Shown: positions 9,855-19,641 of the stretch, one piece after another
Layout of the letters: each line of letters opens with the position of its first letter
Position numbering within the stretch: position 1 is the first letter of the stretch
NCBI GenBank assembly: GCA_030680355.1
Contig: JAUXVF010000016.1
Location: forward strand, 1-64,000
Direction of reading: 5' to 3'
From: Caulobacter sp.
GTDB lineage: Bacteria > Pseudomonadota > Alphaproteobacteria > Caulobacterales > Caulobacteraceae
DNA: 64,000 bases
Notes under the pieces: model-generated
The model's database searches: none
Told to the model about the DNA's origin: nothing
The model's input: the letters and a program-made list of their open reading frames with translations, nothing else
Program-made: the position numbers and the translations under genes

Positions 9855-11423
9855 CTAGAAGCCGCTGGCGATCGCCGGCTCGGGCTTGGTCTTCTCCTTG
9901 CGGGAGAAGAGGTTGTTGAGCGCGTTGACATAGGCCTTGGCGCTGGCGGTCAGGGTGTCGGTGTCCGCCGCCTGACCGGTGGCGATCCGGCCGTCCTCTT
10001 CCAGCCGCACCGAGACCTGGGCCTGGGCGTCGGTGCCTTCGGTGACCGCATGGACCTGGAACAGGCGCAGGGCGGCCTCGTGCGGCACGATGGCGTGGAT
10101 GGCGTTGAACACCGCGTCGACGGGACCGTCGCCGCTGGCCTCGGCGAGCTTCTCCTCACCGTCGACATCCAGGGTCAGCTGGGCCGACTGGCCGTCGGTG
10201 CCGGCGACCACGCGCAGGCGCACGACGCGGATGCGTTCGGAGCCGCGGGCCAGGGCGTCGTCGACCAGGGCGATGATGTCGTCGTCGTAGACGTGCTTCT
10301 TCTTGTCGGCGAGATCCTTGAAGCGGCCAAAGGCCTCCTTCAGGGCGTTCTGGCCCAGCTCGTAGCCCAGGTCCTTGAGCTTGGCCCGGAAGGCGTGGCT
10401 GCCCGAATGCTTGCCCATGACAAGGCTGGACGGCGCCTGGCCGACCGACTCGGGGGTCATGATCTCGTAGGTCTCGCGATTCTTCAGCATCCCGTCCTGA
10501 TGGATGCCGCTTTCATGCGCGAAGGCGTTCTTGCCGACGATGGCCTTGTTGAACTGCACCGGGAAACCGGTGATGGCCGAGACGTAGCGGCTGGCCCGGG
10601 TGATGTGGGTGGCGTCAATGCCCGTGTCGTAGGGCAGGCGGTCGGCCCGCACCTTCAGGGCCATGACCACCTCTTCGAGGGCGGCGTTGCCGGCGCGCTC
10701 GCCCAGGCCGTTGATGGCGCATTCGATCTGACGCGCGCCGCCCTCGACGCCGGCCAGGCTGTTGGCCACGGCCAGGCCCAGGTCGTTGTGGCAGTGGGTC
10801 GAGAAAATGACCTTGTCGGCCCCCTCGACGTTTTCGATCATGTAGCGGAACAGGTCCGCATACTCGGTCGGATAGGTGTAGCCGACGGTGTCGGGCAGGT
10901 TGATGGTCGTAGCCCCGGCGCGGATCGCCGTCTCGATGGCGCGGCGCAGGAAGCCGCGCTCGCTGCGGGTGGCGTCTTCGGCCGACCATTCGATATCGTC
11001 GCAGAGGTTGCGGGCGTGGGTCACCGACCGGGTGATGACCTCCAGCACCGCCTCCGGCTCCATCTGCAGCTTGTGCTTCATATGCAGGTCGCTGGTGGCG
11101 ATGACGATGTGGATGCGGCCGCGCGCCGCCGGTTTGATCGCCTCGGCGCAGCGGTCGATGTCGACCTGATGGGCCCGGCAGAGGCCGGCGATGGTGCTGT
11201 TCTTGACGATCTTGGAGATCTCGCGGACGGCTTCGAAGTCGCCGTTCGAGGCGATCGGGAAGCCGGCCTCGATGACGTCGACCTTCATCTCCTCGAGGAT
11301 CTTGGCCAGTTCCAGCTTCTCGTCGTGGCTCATCGAGGCGCCGGGCGATTGCTCGCCGTCGCGCATGGTGGTGTCAAAGACGATGACGCGGTCGCGCTTG
11401 CCGGCGGATACGGGGGCGGTCAT
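9855..11423 (-). CDS. leuA: 2-isopropylmalate synthase
   Basis: A 522-residue enzyme that condenses acetyl-CoA with 2-oxoisovalerate, the committed step of leucine synthesis. The HMGL-type TIM barrel starts with FDTTMRDGEQSPGAS, which holds the catalytic Arg/Asp, and the metal ligands lie in STHCHNDLGLA. A C-terminal LeuA regulatory dimer domain (from about residue 390) is the usual site of leucine feedback. The length matches the family. Upstream, a 23-codon leucine-rich leader reading frame (11501-11572) suggests attenuation control. Confidence 0.97.
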   Translation of the reverse strand: MTAPVSAGKRDRVIVFDTTMRDGEQSPGASMSHDEKLELAKILEEMKVDVIEAGFPIASNGDFEAVREISKIVKNSTIAGLCRAHQVDIDRCAEAIKPAARGRIHIVIATSDLHMKHKLQMEPEAVLEVITRSVTHARNLCDDIEWSAEDATRSERGFLRRAIETAIRAGATTINLPDTVGYTYPTEYADLFRYMIENVEGADKVIFSTHCHNDLGLAVANSLAGVEGGARQIECAINGLGERAGNAALEEVVMALKVRADRLPYDTGIDATHITRASRYVSAITGFPVQFNKAIVGKNAFAHESGIHQDGMLKNRETYEIMTPESVGQAPSSLVMGKHSGSHAFRAKLKDLGYELGQNALKEAFGRFKDLADKKKHVYDDDIIALVDDALARGSERIRVVRLRVVAGTDGQSAQLTLDVDGEEKLAEASGDGPVDAVFNAIHAIVPHEAALRLFQVHAVTEGTDAQAQVSVRLEEDGRIATGQAADTDTLTASAKAYVNALNNLFSRKEKTKPEPAIASGF

Positions 11424-11500
11424 GGGATGTGCTTTCTTCGCGGTGTGTCGGGGTCAGGCGATAGGGAAGCCCCTGAGCGCCCGGCCGCGACGGAGCGCAG

Positions 11501-11572
11501 CTAAGCGGTCGCCCAGGGGCGGCTAAGCCCCAGGCAAAGAAGAAGACGCAGAGTGTCGCGAGTGCGGCGCAT
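11501..11572 (-). CDS. leuL: Leucine-rich leader peptide of leuA (putative attenuator)
   Basis: A 23-codon frame, MRRTRDTLRLLLCLGLSRP followed by WATA and a TAG stop, ends 77 bases before the leuA ATG. Six leucines occur in nine codons (residues 8-16), four of them CTT, a codon expected to be uncommon in such a GC-rich genome. The RNA around it can form exclusive stems. The segment over the last Leu codons (11527-11534) can pair with 11513-11520 with one mismatch. That second segment can also pair perfectly over 7 bases with 11469-11475. A downstream stem with 11450-11458 is possible but has no T-run. No strong ribosome-binding site is seen. The role is inferred. Confidence 0.75.
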   Translation of the reverse strand: MRRTRDTLRLLLCLGLSRPWATA

Positions 11573-11667
11573 GACGCTAGCGATACAGAATCGACCGGAA
11601 TCGCGCAAGAGCCTTGCGCTGGCGAAGGTTCAATGTCGCATCAGCGCAACAATCTTGCCGATGCGCG

Positions 11668-13614
11668 TCAGTCCGGGCGCGTCACGATCGGGAACGGGCC
11701 GGCCGGCTTGTCGAACCAGCCGACCAGACGCTGCAGGGCCAGCGGATTGCCGGCGATTTTCGCCTCGCCCGACTTGATCTTCGGCGCCAGCGGCGCGCCG
11801 GTGAACAGCGACTGCAACAGCAGGGCGCGCGGCAAGGTCAGGGTGGCGTTGGCCTTGACGTCGGCCGAGGCCGGCTCGGCGGTCAGCACGCCGTGGCGCA
11901 CCTGGACCAGATAGCGCTCGTCGCGATCGGGGAAGGCGAAGACGATGCGCAACTCGGCGTCGCCGACCTTGGCCGGATCGAGCCGCACGGCCAGCAGATC
12001 GAAGATCATCGGACTGGGCAGGTTGGCGATGATGTCGCTGGATCCGGCCGCCAGGGTCGGGGCGACGCCGCCGCGCAGTTCGGCCGCGCCGGTCAGGTAC
12101 ATGTTGCGCCAGATGGCGCTCTCGGCCTGGTAGCCCATCTGGTCATAGGCCGAGGCCAGGGCTTCCCGCGCCGCGGCGTTGGCCGGGTCAGCCAGCACGA
12201 CGTTGTTCAGCAGGGTGGCGGCCCAGCGATAGTCGCCCTTGTCGTGGGCGACCGCGGCCAGGCCGAGCACCTTGTCGGCCCCGCCCATGGCCGCGACGTA
12301 GCGGCTCGCCTGGTCGGCCGGCGGCAGCACGTCCAGATGCACCGGGTTGGCGTCATACCAGCCCATGTAGCGTTGATAGACCGCCCGGCTGTTGAAACTC
12401 ATGGTCCCGTAGTAGCCGCGGTTGAACCATTCCCGGGCCAGCACGTCCGGCAGCGCGATACGGTTGGCGATCTCCTCGCCGACGTAGCCCTGGTTCATCA
12501 GCCGGACCGTCTGGTCATGCAGGTATTTGTACGCGTCGCGGTGGTCGGTCAGGTAGTCGCGCACCACCGTCCCGCCGAAACGCGGCCAGGCGTGGCTGGT
12601 GAACATGATGTCGCTGCGGTCGCCATAGAGCCGGATCGACTCCGACAGGTAGCCGGCCCAGGCCTTGGCGTCGCGCACCAGCGCCCCGCGCGGGGTCAGC
12701 ACATTGTGCATGGTGGCGTTGGCGTTCTCGGCCATGCAGAGAATCCGCCAGTCGGGGAAATAGAAGTTCATCTCGGCCGGCGCCTCGGACCCGGGCGTGA
12801 TCTGGAACTCGATCTTCACCCCGTCGACGATCAGGGTCTCGCCGGTCCGGGAGATGCTCTTCGTCGGCGGGATCAGGGTGATCGTGCCCTTCGACAGCCC
12901 CTGCCCGATCCCCGAGCTGATCTGGCCGGTCTCGCCGGGCGTCAGGTTGTAGCCGAACTGGTAGCCGGCCCGCCGGCTCATGGCCGCGCCGGCGATGACG
13001 TTCTCGCTGACCGCCTCCTCCAGGAACCCTTCGGGGGCGATGATGGCGACCTTGCCGGCGTCGACCTCGGCCTGGCTGACGATGCCTTTGACGCCGCCGA
13101 AGTGGTCGGTGTGGCTGTGGGTGTAGATCACCGCGACGATCGGCCGGGCGCCGAGCTTCTCGGTGACCAGGTCAAGCGCCGCCTTCGCCGCCTCGGCCGT
13201 GGTCAGGGGGTCTATAACGATCCAGCCCGTGTCGCCCTTGATGAAGGTGATGTTGGCCAGGTCGAAGCCGCGCACCTGCCAGATATGGTCACTGACCTGG
13301 AACAGGCCGCTTTTCGACAGCAGCTGCGCCTGTCGCCAGAGGCTGGGATTGACGGTGTCGGGCGCCTCGGCCTTGAGGAAGTCGAAGGCGCTCAGATCCC
13401 AGGCCACGGCGCCGTCGGCGCGGCGGATCACCGGATCGGTCCGCGTTCCCAGGTAGCCGCGCGAGGCGAAGTCGAAGTCCTGGCGATCGGCGAACGGCAG
13501 GCTCTTCTTCAGCGCGGCCTGGGCCTTCGCGGTGGCGGCGGAGGGCGCCGTCCCGGCCATCGCCGGACCGGCCAGGGCCAGCGAGGCCATCAGGACGACG
13601 AGAGGTCTGCGCAT
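11668..13614 (-). CDS. Exported alkyl/aryl-sulfatase (metallo-beta-lactamase fold)
   Basis: A 648-residue protein with a signal peptide (cleavage near AMA/GT, residue 20), a zinc-dependent metallo-beta-lactamase domain and a C-terminal SCP2-like domain. The zinc motif is THSHTDH at 165-171. Further family marks are WIVIDPLTT and VMFTSHAWPRFGG-type sequences. The layout matches SdsA1/BDS1-type alkylsulfatases, which hydrolyse sulfate esters such as dodecyl sulfate. It is transcribed from its own 5' region toward leuA. The substrate specificity cannot be read from the sequence. Confidence 0.92.
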   Translation of the reverse strand: MRRPLVVLMASLALAGPAMAGTAPSAATAKAQAALKKSLPFADRQDFDFASRGYLGTRTDPVIRRADGAVAWDLSAFDFLKAEAPDTVNPSLWRQAQLLSKSGLFQVSDHIWQVRGFDLANITFIKGDTGWIVIDPLTTAEAAKAALDLVTEKLGARPIVAVIYTHSHTDHFGGVKGIVSQAEVDAGKVAIIAPEGFLEEAVSENVIAGAAMSRRAGYQFGYNLTPGETGQISSGIGQGLSKGTITLIPPTKSISRTGETLIVDGVKIEFQITPGSEAPAEMNFYFPDWRILCMAENANATMHNVLTPRGALVRDAKAWAGYLSESIRLYGDRSDIMFTSHAWPRFGGTVVRDYLTDHRDAYKYLHDQTVRLMNQGYVGEEIANRIALPDVLAREWFNRGYYGTMSFNSRAVYQRYMGWYDANPVHLDVLPPADQASRYVAAMGGADKVLGLAAVAHDKGDYRWAATLLNNVVLADPANAAAREALASAYDQMGYQAESAIWRNMYLTGAAELRGGVAPTLAAGSSDIIANLPSPMIFDLLAVRLDPAKVGDAELRIVFAFPDRDERYLVQVRHGVLTAEPASADVKANATLTLPRALLLQSLFTGAPLAPKIKSGEAKIAGNPLALQRLVGWFDKPAGPFPIVTRPD

Positions 13615-13697
13615 GGGAAGCTCCGGGCGGTTCAGCGGCTGATGATGGATAACCCGTCAGCCGGCAAAGATTGTCACTCGGGGTACATTCGGCGGCG

Positions 13698-14423
13698 CTA
13701 GCCCTCGGCGTCTTCCTGTTCGGCGGCGTCCTCGCGCCGGCGCAGCCAGCCGCGGGCGACCCAGGCCCCGCCGACCCAGATCACCGCCGCCAGGGCGATC
13801 AGCACGACATGCTGCAGTCCGCCGCCACGCAGAACCTGCACCACCGAATTTCCGGCGAAGGCGGTCAGGACGATCTTGGGCACGATGCCGACGGCTGTCC
13901 CGGCCAGGAAGTCCCGGAACCGCATCAGCGCCACGCCGGCGGCCATGTTGACGACGATGAACGGCGCGGCCGGCACCAGCCGCACGATCAGGCTGGCCAT
14001 GAAGCCGTTGCGGCGGATCAGTTTCATGAACCGGCCGACTCCCTCGCCGGCCACGTCGCGGATCAGTCGGCCGCCGAAGACGCGGCCCAGCCAGAAGCCG
14101 ATCGACGACGACACCATGGTGCCGATCCAGCTGTAGGCCAGACCGGTCCAGGGCCCGAAGGCGACCACGGCGGCGGCGATCAGCACGAACTGCGGCACGC
14201 CGATGAAGGCCAGAAGGGCGAAGGCGCTCACCGCGACCGGCAACGCCCAGGGCCCGTGCGCCGCGCCCAGCCACTGCTCGACCGCCGCCTCGCCATTGAG
14301 ACCCAGCAGCGGCGCCGCGAACAGGAAGACCGTCCCGACCCCGCCGAACAGCAGGAAGGAGACCGCCACCGTGCGCCAGGCCCGGGAGTCCATGTTGGTC
14401 AGGAAGTCGATTACGCGTCGCAT
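13698..14423 (-). CDS. TVP38/TMEM64 (VTT-domain) family membrane protein
   Basis: A 241-residue DedA/VTT-superfamily protein with about six hydrophobic segments. The conserved stretch is GVPQFVLIAAAVVAFGPWTG followed by GFWLGRVFGG, typical of SNARE-associated Golgi/VTT domains. Relatives are thought to take part in lipid or small-molecule handling across the inner membrane. It begins 7 bases after the preceding four-helix membrane protein, so it is the last gene of the apbE unit. Whether it belongs functionally to that redox module is uncertain. Confidence 0.85.
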   Translation of the reverse strand: MRRVIDFLTNMDSRAWRTVAVSFLLFGGVGTVFLFAAPLLGLNGEAAVEQWLGAAHGPWALPVAVSAFALLAFIGVPQFVLIAAAVVAFGPWTGLAYSWIGTMVSSSIGFWLGRVFGGRLIRDVAGEGVGRFMKLIRRNGFMASLIVRLVPAAPFIVVNMAAGVALMRFRDFLAGTAVGIVPKIVLTAFAGNSVVQVLRGGGLQHVVLIALAAVIWVGGAWVARGWLRRREDAAEQEDAEG

Positions 14424-14430
14424 CGCGCGC

Positions 14431-14886
14431 TTATAGCGGGCGGTCCGGGCGCGACCTAGAGGTCGTGGCCCAGCCCATCAGAATATGGAACGGCAGCGCC
14501 AGGACGATGACCAGGCCGATGACCGTATGGGCGGCGCTGACGACCAGTCCGGCATCGGGATCGCCCAGATAGATGACGCCGACGCCAGTCAGGCCGAGCA
14601 GGACCCAGAGGCTGGTCAACACCGCGCCGCTGATGCGGTTCTGCCTGGCCCGCCAGCCGCGCCGCATGTGAACCGCCCAGATCGATCCGACCAGGGCCAG
14701 CACCAGGAAGGCGCCGGCGACATGCGCCGCCCCGACCAGCATCCGCACACCGCCGTCCAGCTGGAAGGCCGTCTCGATCTCCAGCCGCAGGTCGAGCATG
14801 TTGGGGATCAGCAGCAGGCCGGTGACCGCCAGTCCGACGGCCAGCCACAGAAAGCCGGTCAGAAACCCCTTGGGATAGCCACTCAC
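14431..14886 (-). CDS. Four-helix membrane protein with paired histidines (possible b-type cytochrome)
   Basis: A 151-residue protein with four predicted membrane helices (about 8-28, 48-72, 87-107, 113-137). His55 and His73 lie near the ends of helix 2, and His120 and His134 near the ends of helix 4. This is compatible with two b-haems held between the helices, as in small ferric-reductase-like cytochromes; haem binding is an inference from spacing alone. It starts at a GTG overlapping the apbE stop (GTGA) and is followed by the VTT protein. Its natural job would be to pass electrons from the membrane to the flavinylated partner two genes upstream. I do not recognise the family with certainty. 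Confidence 0.75.
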   Translation of the reverse strand: MSGYPKGFLTGFLWLAVGLAVTGLLLIPNMLDLRLEIETAFQLDGGVRMLVGAAHVAGAFLVLALVGSIWAVHMRRGWRARQNRISGAVLTSLWVLLGLTGVGVIYLGDPDAGLVVSAAHTVIGLVIVLALPFHILMGWATTSRSRPDRPL

Positions 14887-15725
14887 GCCGCGGCCTCATT
14901 GTCGCTCAGCACCCGTCGTCCTCTCAGTCGCGTCACGGCCTCGTCCCTGTCATCGACGGCCGCGGTGGCCGCCACCTTGGTCAGGGCGTCGGCCCGCCAT
15001 GCCATGCGGGCCAGCACCGAGTATAGCCCCGGTTTCGCCGCGACCCCGTCAGCGGCGACGATCCAGCCGGGCTGGTCAGGGTCGGGGTCGCCGCCAACCC
15101 GCGAGGTCGCCACCGCGCCGTTGGTCAGATGGCCGAGCAGGGTCAGGCCACCGTCCACCTCCCGCCGATGCACCGGCGTCGGGATGTCGCCAAACACTCT
15201 GAGATCGCCGCCGGCCTCGACCAGGCCATGGGTGATCCCCGCCCGCCTGAGCCGCGCCACGGCCAGATCGACCGCCAGACCCTTGGCCAGGCCGTCGAGG
15301 GTCAGCCGCACCGGTCGCGCCAGACGCGCCGCGCCGGGTTTGACCTCGATATCCTCGGCCACGCCGGACAACAGGCCCACGCTGAGGTCATGGTCCGGGA
15401 GAACGCCCCGTTCGACCAGGGCGCCGCCGACGGTGCAGTTGAACAGGCCGCCGCTCAGTCGCGTCATCGCCCGCGCCAGGCCGATGGCCCGCAGGGTGAG
15501 AGGATCAAGCTTCACCCAGCCGCCCGCCGCGCCGTTGAGACGCGACAGATCGCTGGCGGGGTCCTGGAAGCTCAGCAGGCCATGGACCGTCTCGATGGCG
15601 GCGAAGGCGGCGCTGACGGCGCGGTCGGCGCGGTCGGCGCCGCCGACATCGGCCCCGGGCGCGACGGCGATCTCGACGAAGGTCCCGAGCAGGGGACGGC
15701 CGCGCCGATGCAGCGCGTCGCCCAT
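14883..15725 (-). CDS. apbE: FAD:protein FMN transferase ApbE
   Basis: A 280-residue enzyme that transfers FMN from FAD to a Ser/Thr of a target protein in the extracytoplasmic space. Recognised features are RPLLGTFVEIAV near the start, LDGLAKGLAVD, EAGGDLRVFG and the C-terminal metal-binding pattern ADALTKVAATAA. No clear signal peptide is seen at the annotated start. It sits 2 bases after the FMN-binding protein, its obvious substrate, and overlaps the next membrane gene. This gene order is the usual signature of a flavinylated redox carrier unit. Confidence 0.93.
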   Translation of the reverse strand: MGDALHRRGRPLLGTFVEIAVAPGADVGGADRADRAVSAAFAAIETVHGLLSFQDPASDLSRLNGAAGGWVKLDPLTLRAIGLARAMTRLSGGLFNCTVGGALVERGVLPDHDLSVGLLSGVAEDIEVKPGAARLARPVRLTLDGLAKGLAVDLAVARLRRAGITHGLVEAGGDLRVFGDIPTPVHRREVDGGLTLLGHLTNGAVATSRVGGDPDPDQPGWIVAADGVAAKPGLYSVLARMAWRADALTKVAATAAVDDRDEAVTRLRGRRVLSDNEAAA

Positions 15726-15727
15726 GG

Positions 15728-16273
15728 CTAGAGGGCCGGCAAGGCGACCTGCTGCATGACCAGCAGACGCTTCACCCCGTCGAGCACATTGCGGCAGGAC
15801 AGGGTGGCGCCGCTGATGTTGGGCACGTCGCGGTCCAGCTTGAACGGATCGGCCAGGGTCTTGCCCCGGAACTTCGCCCGCCAGGCCGCCTCGCGGATCT
15901 CGCCGCCGTGGGTCTCGCGGTAGCTGAGGATCTCGATGCCGATCACCCGACCGCTCGGCGAAAGGGCGGCGGCATAGGTGATGAACTCATGCTTGCCGAC
16001 GACCTCGTCGATAATGAACCAGCCGAGATTGCCGCCCTTCATCGCCCGCCAGATCCGGGGCTTGTCCTCGCGCTGGCGCACGCCGGACTGCTTGCGGATC
16101 CGCTTGATCTGGTCCGGCGTCAAGGTCACCGCGGTCGGTGCGAAGGTCGCCCCCGGAAACAGCACCTGCTGGGCCTGGGCGATGGTCAGATAGTCCTTGG
16201 CCGACGCCGGCGCGGCGACGGCCAGGGCCGCCGGCGCGATCAGCATCAGGCCGAGAAGATTACGCGCGGTCAT
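15728..16273 (-). CDS. Exported FMN-binding domain protein (predicted ApbE substrate)
   Basis: A 181-residue protein with a signal peptide (cleavage near ASA/KD, residue 25) and a C-terminal FMN_bind domain. The flavinylation motif is NISGATLS at 152-159, with Thr157 as the predicted FMN-phosphodiester site. The Asp often found three residues before the Ser of SGAT is Pro here, and the nearest Asp is at 149. The neighbouring apbE gene supports flavinylation. It most likely shuttles electrons in the periplasm between the four-helix membrane protein and an acceptor. No haem-binding CxxCH motif is present. Confidence 0.88.
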   Translation of the reverse strand: MTARNLLGLMLIAPAALAVAAPASAKDYLTIAQAQQVLFPGATFAPTAVTLTPDQIKRIRKQSGVRQREDKPRIWRAMKGGNLGWFIIDEVVGKHEFITYAAALSPSGRVIGIEILSYRETHGGEIREAAWRAKFRGKTLADPFKLDRDVPNISGATLSCRNVLDGVKRLLVMQQVALPAL

Positions 16274-16282
16274 GGCGGCTCC

Positions 16283-17182
16283 CTAGAAATTGTAGCCAAT
16301 CTTGAGGCGCACTTCCTGCTTGGTCTTTTCGATCAGGTGCAGGTCGTTGTCGGTCTGGCCGGCGTAGCGCTCGCCGCCGCCGCGCAGCTGTTTCATCCAG
16401 CTCAGGGTGGCCCACCAGCGCGGGCCGCCATAGTGAACCGTCGGACCGGCGAAGACGCTCCAGCGTTCCTGACCGACCTCGGTCTCGAACTCGGTTTCAT
16501 AGAGAGCCTCACCGCCGACGAACCAGTTGGGCGCGAACCGGTAGGTCAGCGCGGTGGCCGCCTTCAATTCGATCTCCATTTCCGGGTCGGTCGGCCAGTC
16601 GAAGCCGATCGGCAGGTTGGCGATCTCGCCCCGGTCGGCGTAGGTCGCCTCCATCCCGGCGTTGCCGGCCCAGATCATCTGGCCCTCAAGGAAGTATTTC
16701 TGGACGATCACATTGACCGAGGCCGACAGGGTGTCCTTGTCCTGGCCGGAATGCGGGTCGATCCACAGGTATTCGCCACTGGCCTGGACCGACAGGCCGA
16801 TGTCGTCCTTGGCCGGGCTGAGGAAGTTGTACTTGCCCTTAACCTCCAGCCCCGTCGGCTTGACCGCGAAGTCCCTGGCGCCGGGCAGATAGCCGTCGAT
16901 GACCAGGCCGGAGGTGTCGAGGCTCATCAGCAGCAGGGCGCCCGAGGCGGTGAACCGGTCGCTGACGCCATACTCCAACTCCAGCTCATAGTCGGTCGCC
17001 CGATACTTGCCGGCGCCCTTGTCGCTGCGGACCGTGGCCCAGCCGTAGGCTTCCAGCGCGCCTTTGGGCAGGGTTTCAGAACCCTGCACATAGCCGAACA
17101 GATTTTCGTCTGCGTGGGCGCTGACGGCGACAGCCGAGGCCGCAAGCAGCGCCAGGCCTGCGGTTTTGATCTTGAACGCCAT
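16283..17182 (-). CDS. Outer-membrane beta-barrel-like protein, first gene of the apbE unit
   Basis: About 299 residues. The signal peptide ends at SAHA/DENLF (residue 24), and the mature part is rich in alternating aromatic/polar strands and ends in Phe (KIGYNF), as outer-membrane barrels do. The opening DENLFGYVQGSETLPKG is like a family I recall as DUF6662, but this is not verified. The ATG at 17182 was chosen over an upstream start because AGGGG lies eight bases before it and the signal peptide begins there. It precedes the FMN-binding gene by 9 bases. Candidate roles are a porin or a docking protein for the redox unit. Confidence 0.75.
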   Translation of the reverse strand: MAFKIKTAGLALLAASAVAVSAHADENLFGYVQGSETLPKGALEAYGWATVRSDKGAGKYRATDYELELEYGVSDRFTASGALLLMSLDTSGLVIDGYLPGARDFAVKPTGLEVKGKYNFLSPAKDDIGLSVQASGEYLWIDPHSGQDKDTLSASVNVIVQKYFLEGQMIWAGNAGMEATYADRGEIANLPIGFDWPTDPEMEIELKAATALTYRFAPNWFVGGEALYETEFETEVGQERWSVFAGPTVHYGGPRWWATLSWMKQLRGGGERYAGQTDNDLHLIEKTKQEVRLKIGYNF

Positions 17183-18537
<1,355 letters not shown>

Positions 18538-18541
18538 GCCG

Positions 18542-18982
18542 ATGGCGGTCAGCCCGTTCGAGACTGACGAATGGACGGTCGGCGAGGCCCAGGCCGCCGA
18601 CGGCGTGTCGATGATCGTGCGGTTTCGCTCGCATCTTCCCTCCGCGGCGACCCGGGAAGACTGGCGCCACCTGATCCAGATTGGCTGGTCCTGTGAGTCG
18701 GCGGGCGACGACGGCATGCCTGACGACGTTGAGAGCGATCTGCAGGACGCCTTCGAGGATGCGCTTCGGGCGCATGTCGAGGCGCGGGGTGACGCCGCAC
18801 AGGTCGCCAGCCTGTCCGGAGGCGGCGTCCGCGAATGGCGCTACTACACCCGCGATCCCGAGGCCTTCTATCGGTCCTTGAATGAAGCTCTTGGCAGCCA
18901 CCCCGAGTACCCCCTGGAATTCGGGACGTTCGAAGACCCCGAATGGGAAGGGCTCGCCGAGCTCCTGCCGCCCACGCATTGA
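18542..18982 (+). CDS. DUF695-like protein
   Basis: A 146-residue acidic soluble protein. The opening WTVGEAQAADGVSMIVRFRS, the central acidic GDDGMPDDVE region and REWRYYTRDPEAFY resemble the DUF695 family, whose function is unknown. The gene starts 4 bases after aspC stops, which suggests co-transcription. No signal peptide or membrane segment is present. The following 116 bases to 19098 show no recognisable element. Confidence 0.7.
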   Translation: MAVSPFETDEWTVGEAQAADGVSMIVRFRSHLPSAATREDWRHLIQIGWSCESAGDDGMPDDVESDLQDAFEDALRAHVEARGDAAQVASLSGGGVREWRYYTRDPEAFYRSLNEALGSHPEYPLEFGTFEDPEWEGLAELLPPTH

Positions 18983-19098
18983 GCCGTCCGCATAGCTGGC
19001 GTCCAGCACCGCCTGACGGCTGGCGATATCGTCGTCTTTGCTGACTGCCTCTTCGCTGCGCGCCAGGATGCGCCTTCGTCGCCATCACGGCCGCGCGG

Positions 19099-19641
19099 CT
19101 AGTTGAGTTCCCCCTCCCGCCCTTCCGCGCGCTTGATCATCTTGCGCAGGTCGCCGCACTGCTTGACCAGCGGGGCCATCGCGGCCTCGACGCCGGTGGC
19201 GGGAACCGTGACGCGGAAGCCGCCGCTGGTGACGGTGATCGGTCCCCTGCTCGTGCGGATGGACTCGATGGCCTCCAGCGTTCCGGACTGGTCGCCGGTG
19301 CTGCCGCGATAGCCGCCAAAGCTGGACAGGCGAACCAGGCCGCCCGGCAATGGCGCGACCCTGTCGACGCGCAGCTTGATCCGCCGCCGCCCCTCGACCA
19401 CGACCTTGACTCCCCGCCCGGCGCGCAACCCGCCCGCGGGACCTTTGACGACCAGAAAATAGCCCATATTGGCCCCGCCGACGCAGGTGATCGCGATGCT
19501 GCGTCCGCCGCCGCCCGTGACCGATGCGACGGGGCTTCCATGGCCAGACTGGCCAAGCCAGACCGGCGCTCTGGCCTGCGACGGCGTCGCGGCGAAGGCG
19601 AGCGTCGTGAGCGCGATGTACAGAAGCGGCAGGCGGGTCAT
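19099..19641 (-). CDS. Secreted hypothetical protein
   Basis: About 180 residues. The ATG at 19641 overlaps the stop of the upstream gene (ATGA) and begins a signal peptide, TRLPLLYIALTTLAFAATPS, cleaved near QA/RAP. The mature part is Gly-rich, basic and beta-like (SIAITCVGGANMGYFLV) and ends in a charged helix with two cysteines in the chain. I do not recognise the family. The translational coupling to the Tat-exported protein before it suggests a joint function. Confidence 0.65.
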   Translation of the reverse strand: MTRLPLLYIALTTLAFAATPSQARAPVWLGQSGHGSPVASVTGGGGRSIAITCVGGANMGYFLVVKGPAGGLRAGRGVKVVVEGRRRIKLRVDRVAPLPGGLVRLSSFGGYRGSTGDQSGTLEAIESIRTSRGPITVTSGGFRVTVPATGVEAAMAPLVKQCGDLRKMIKRAEGREGELN

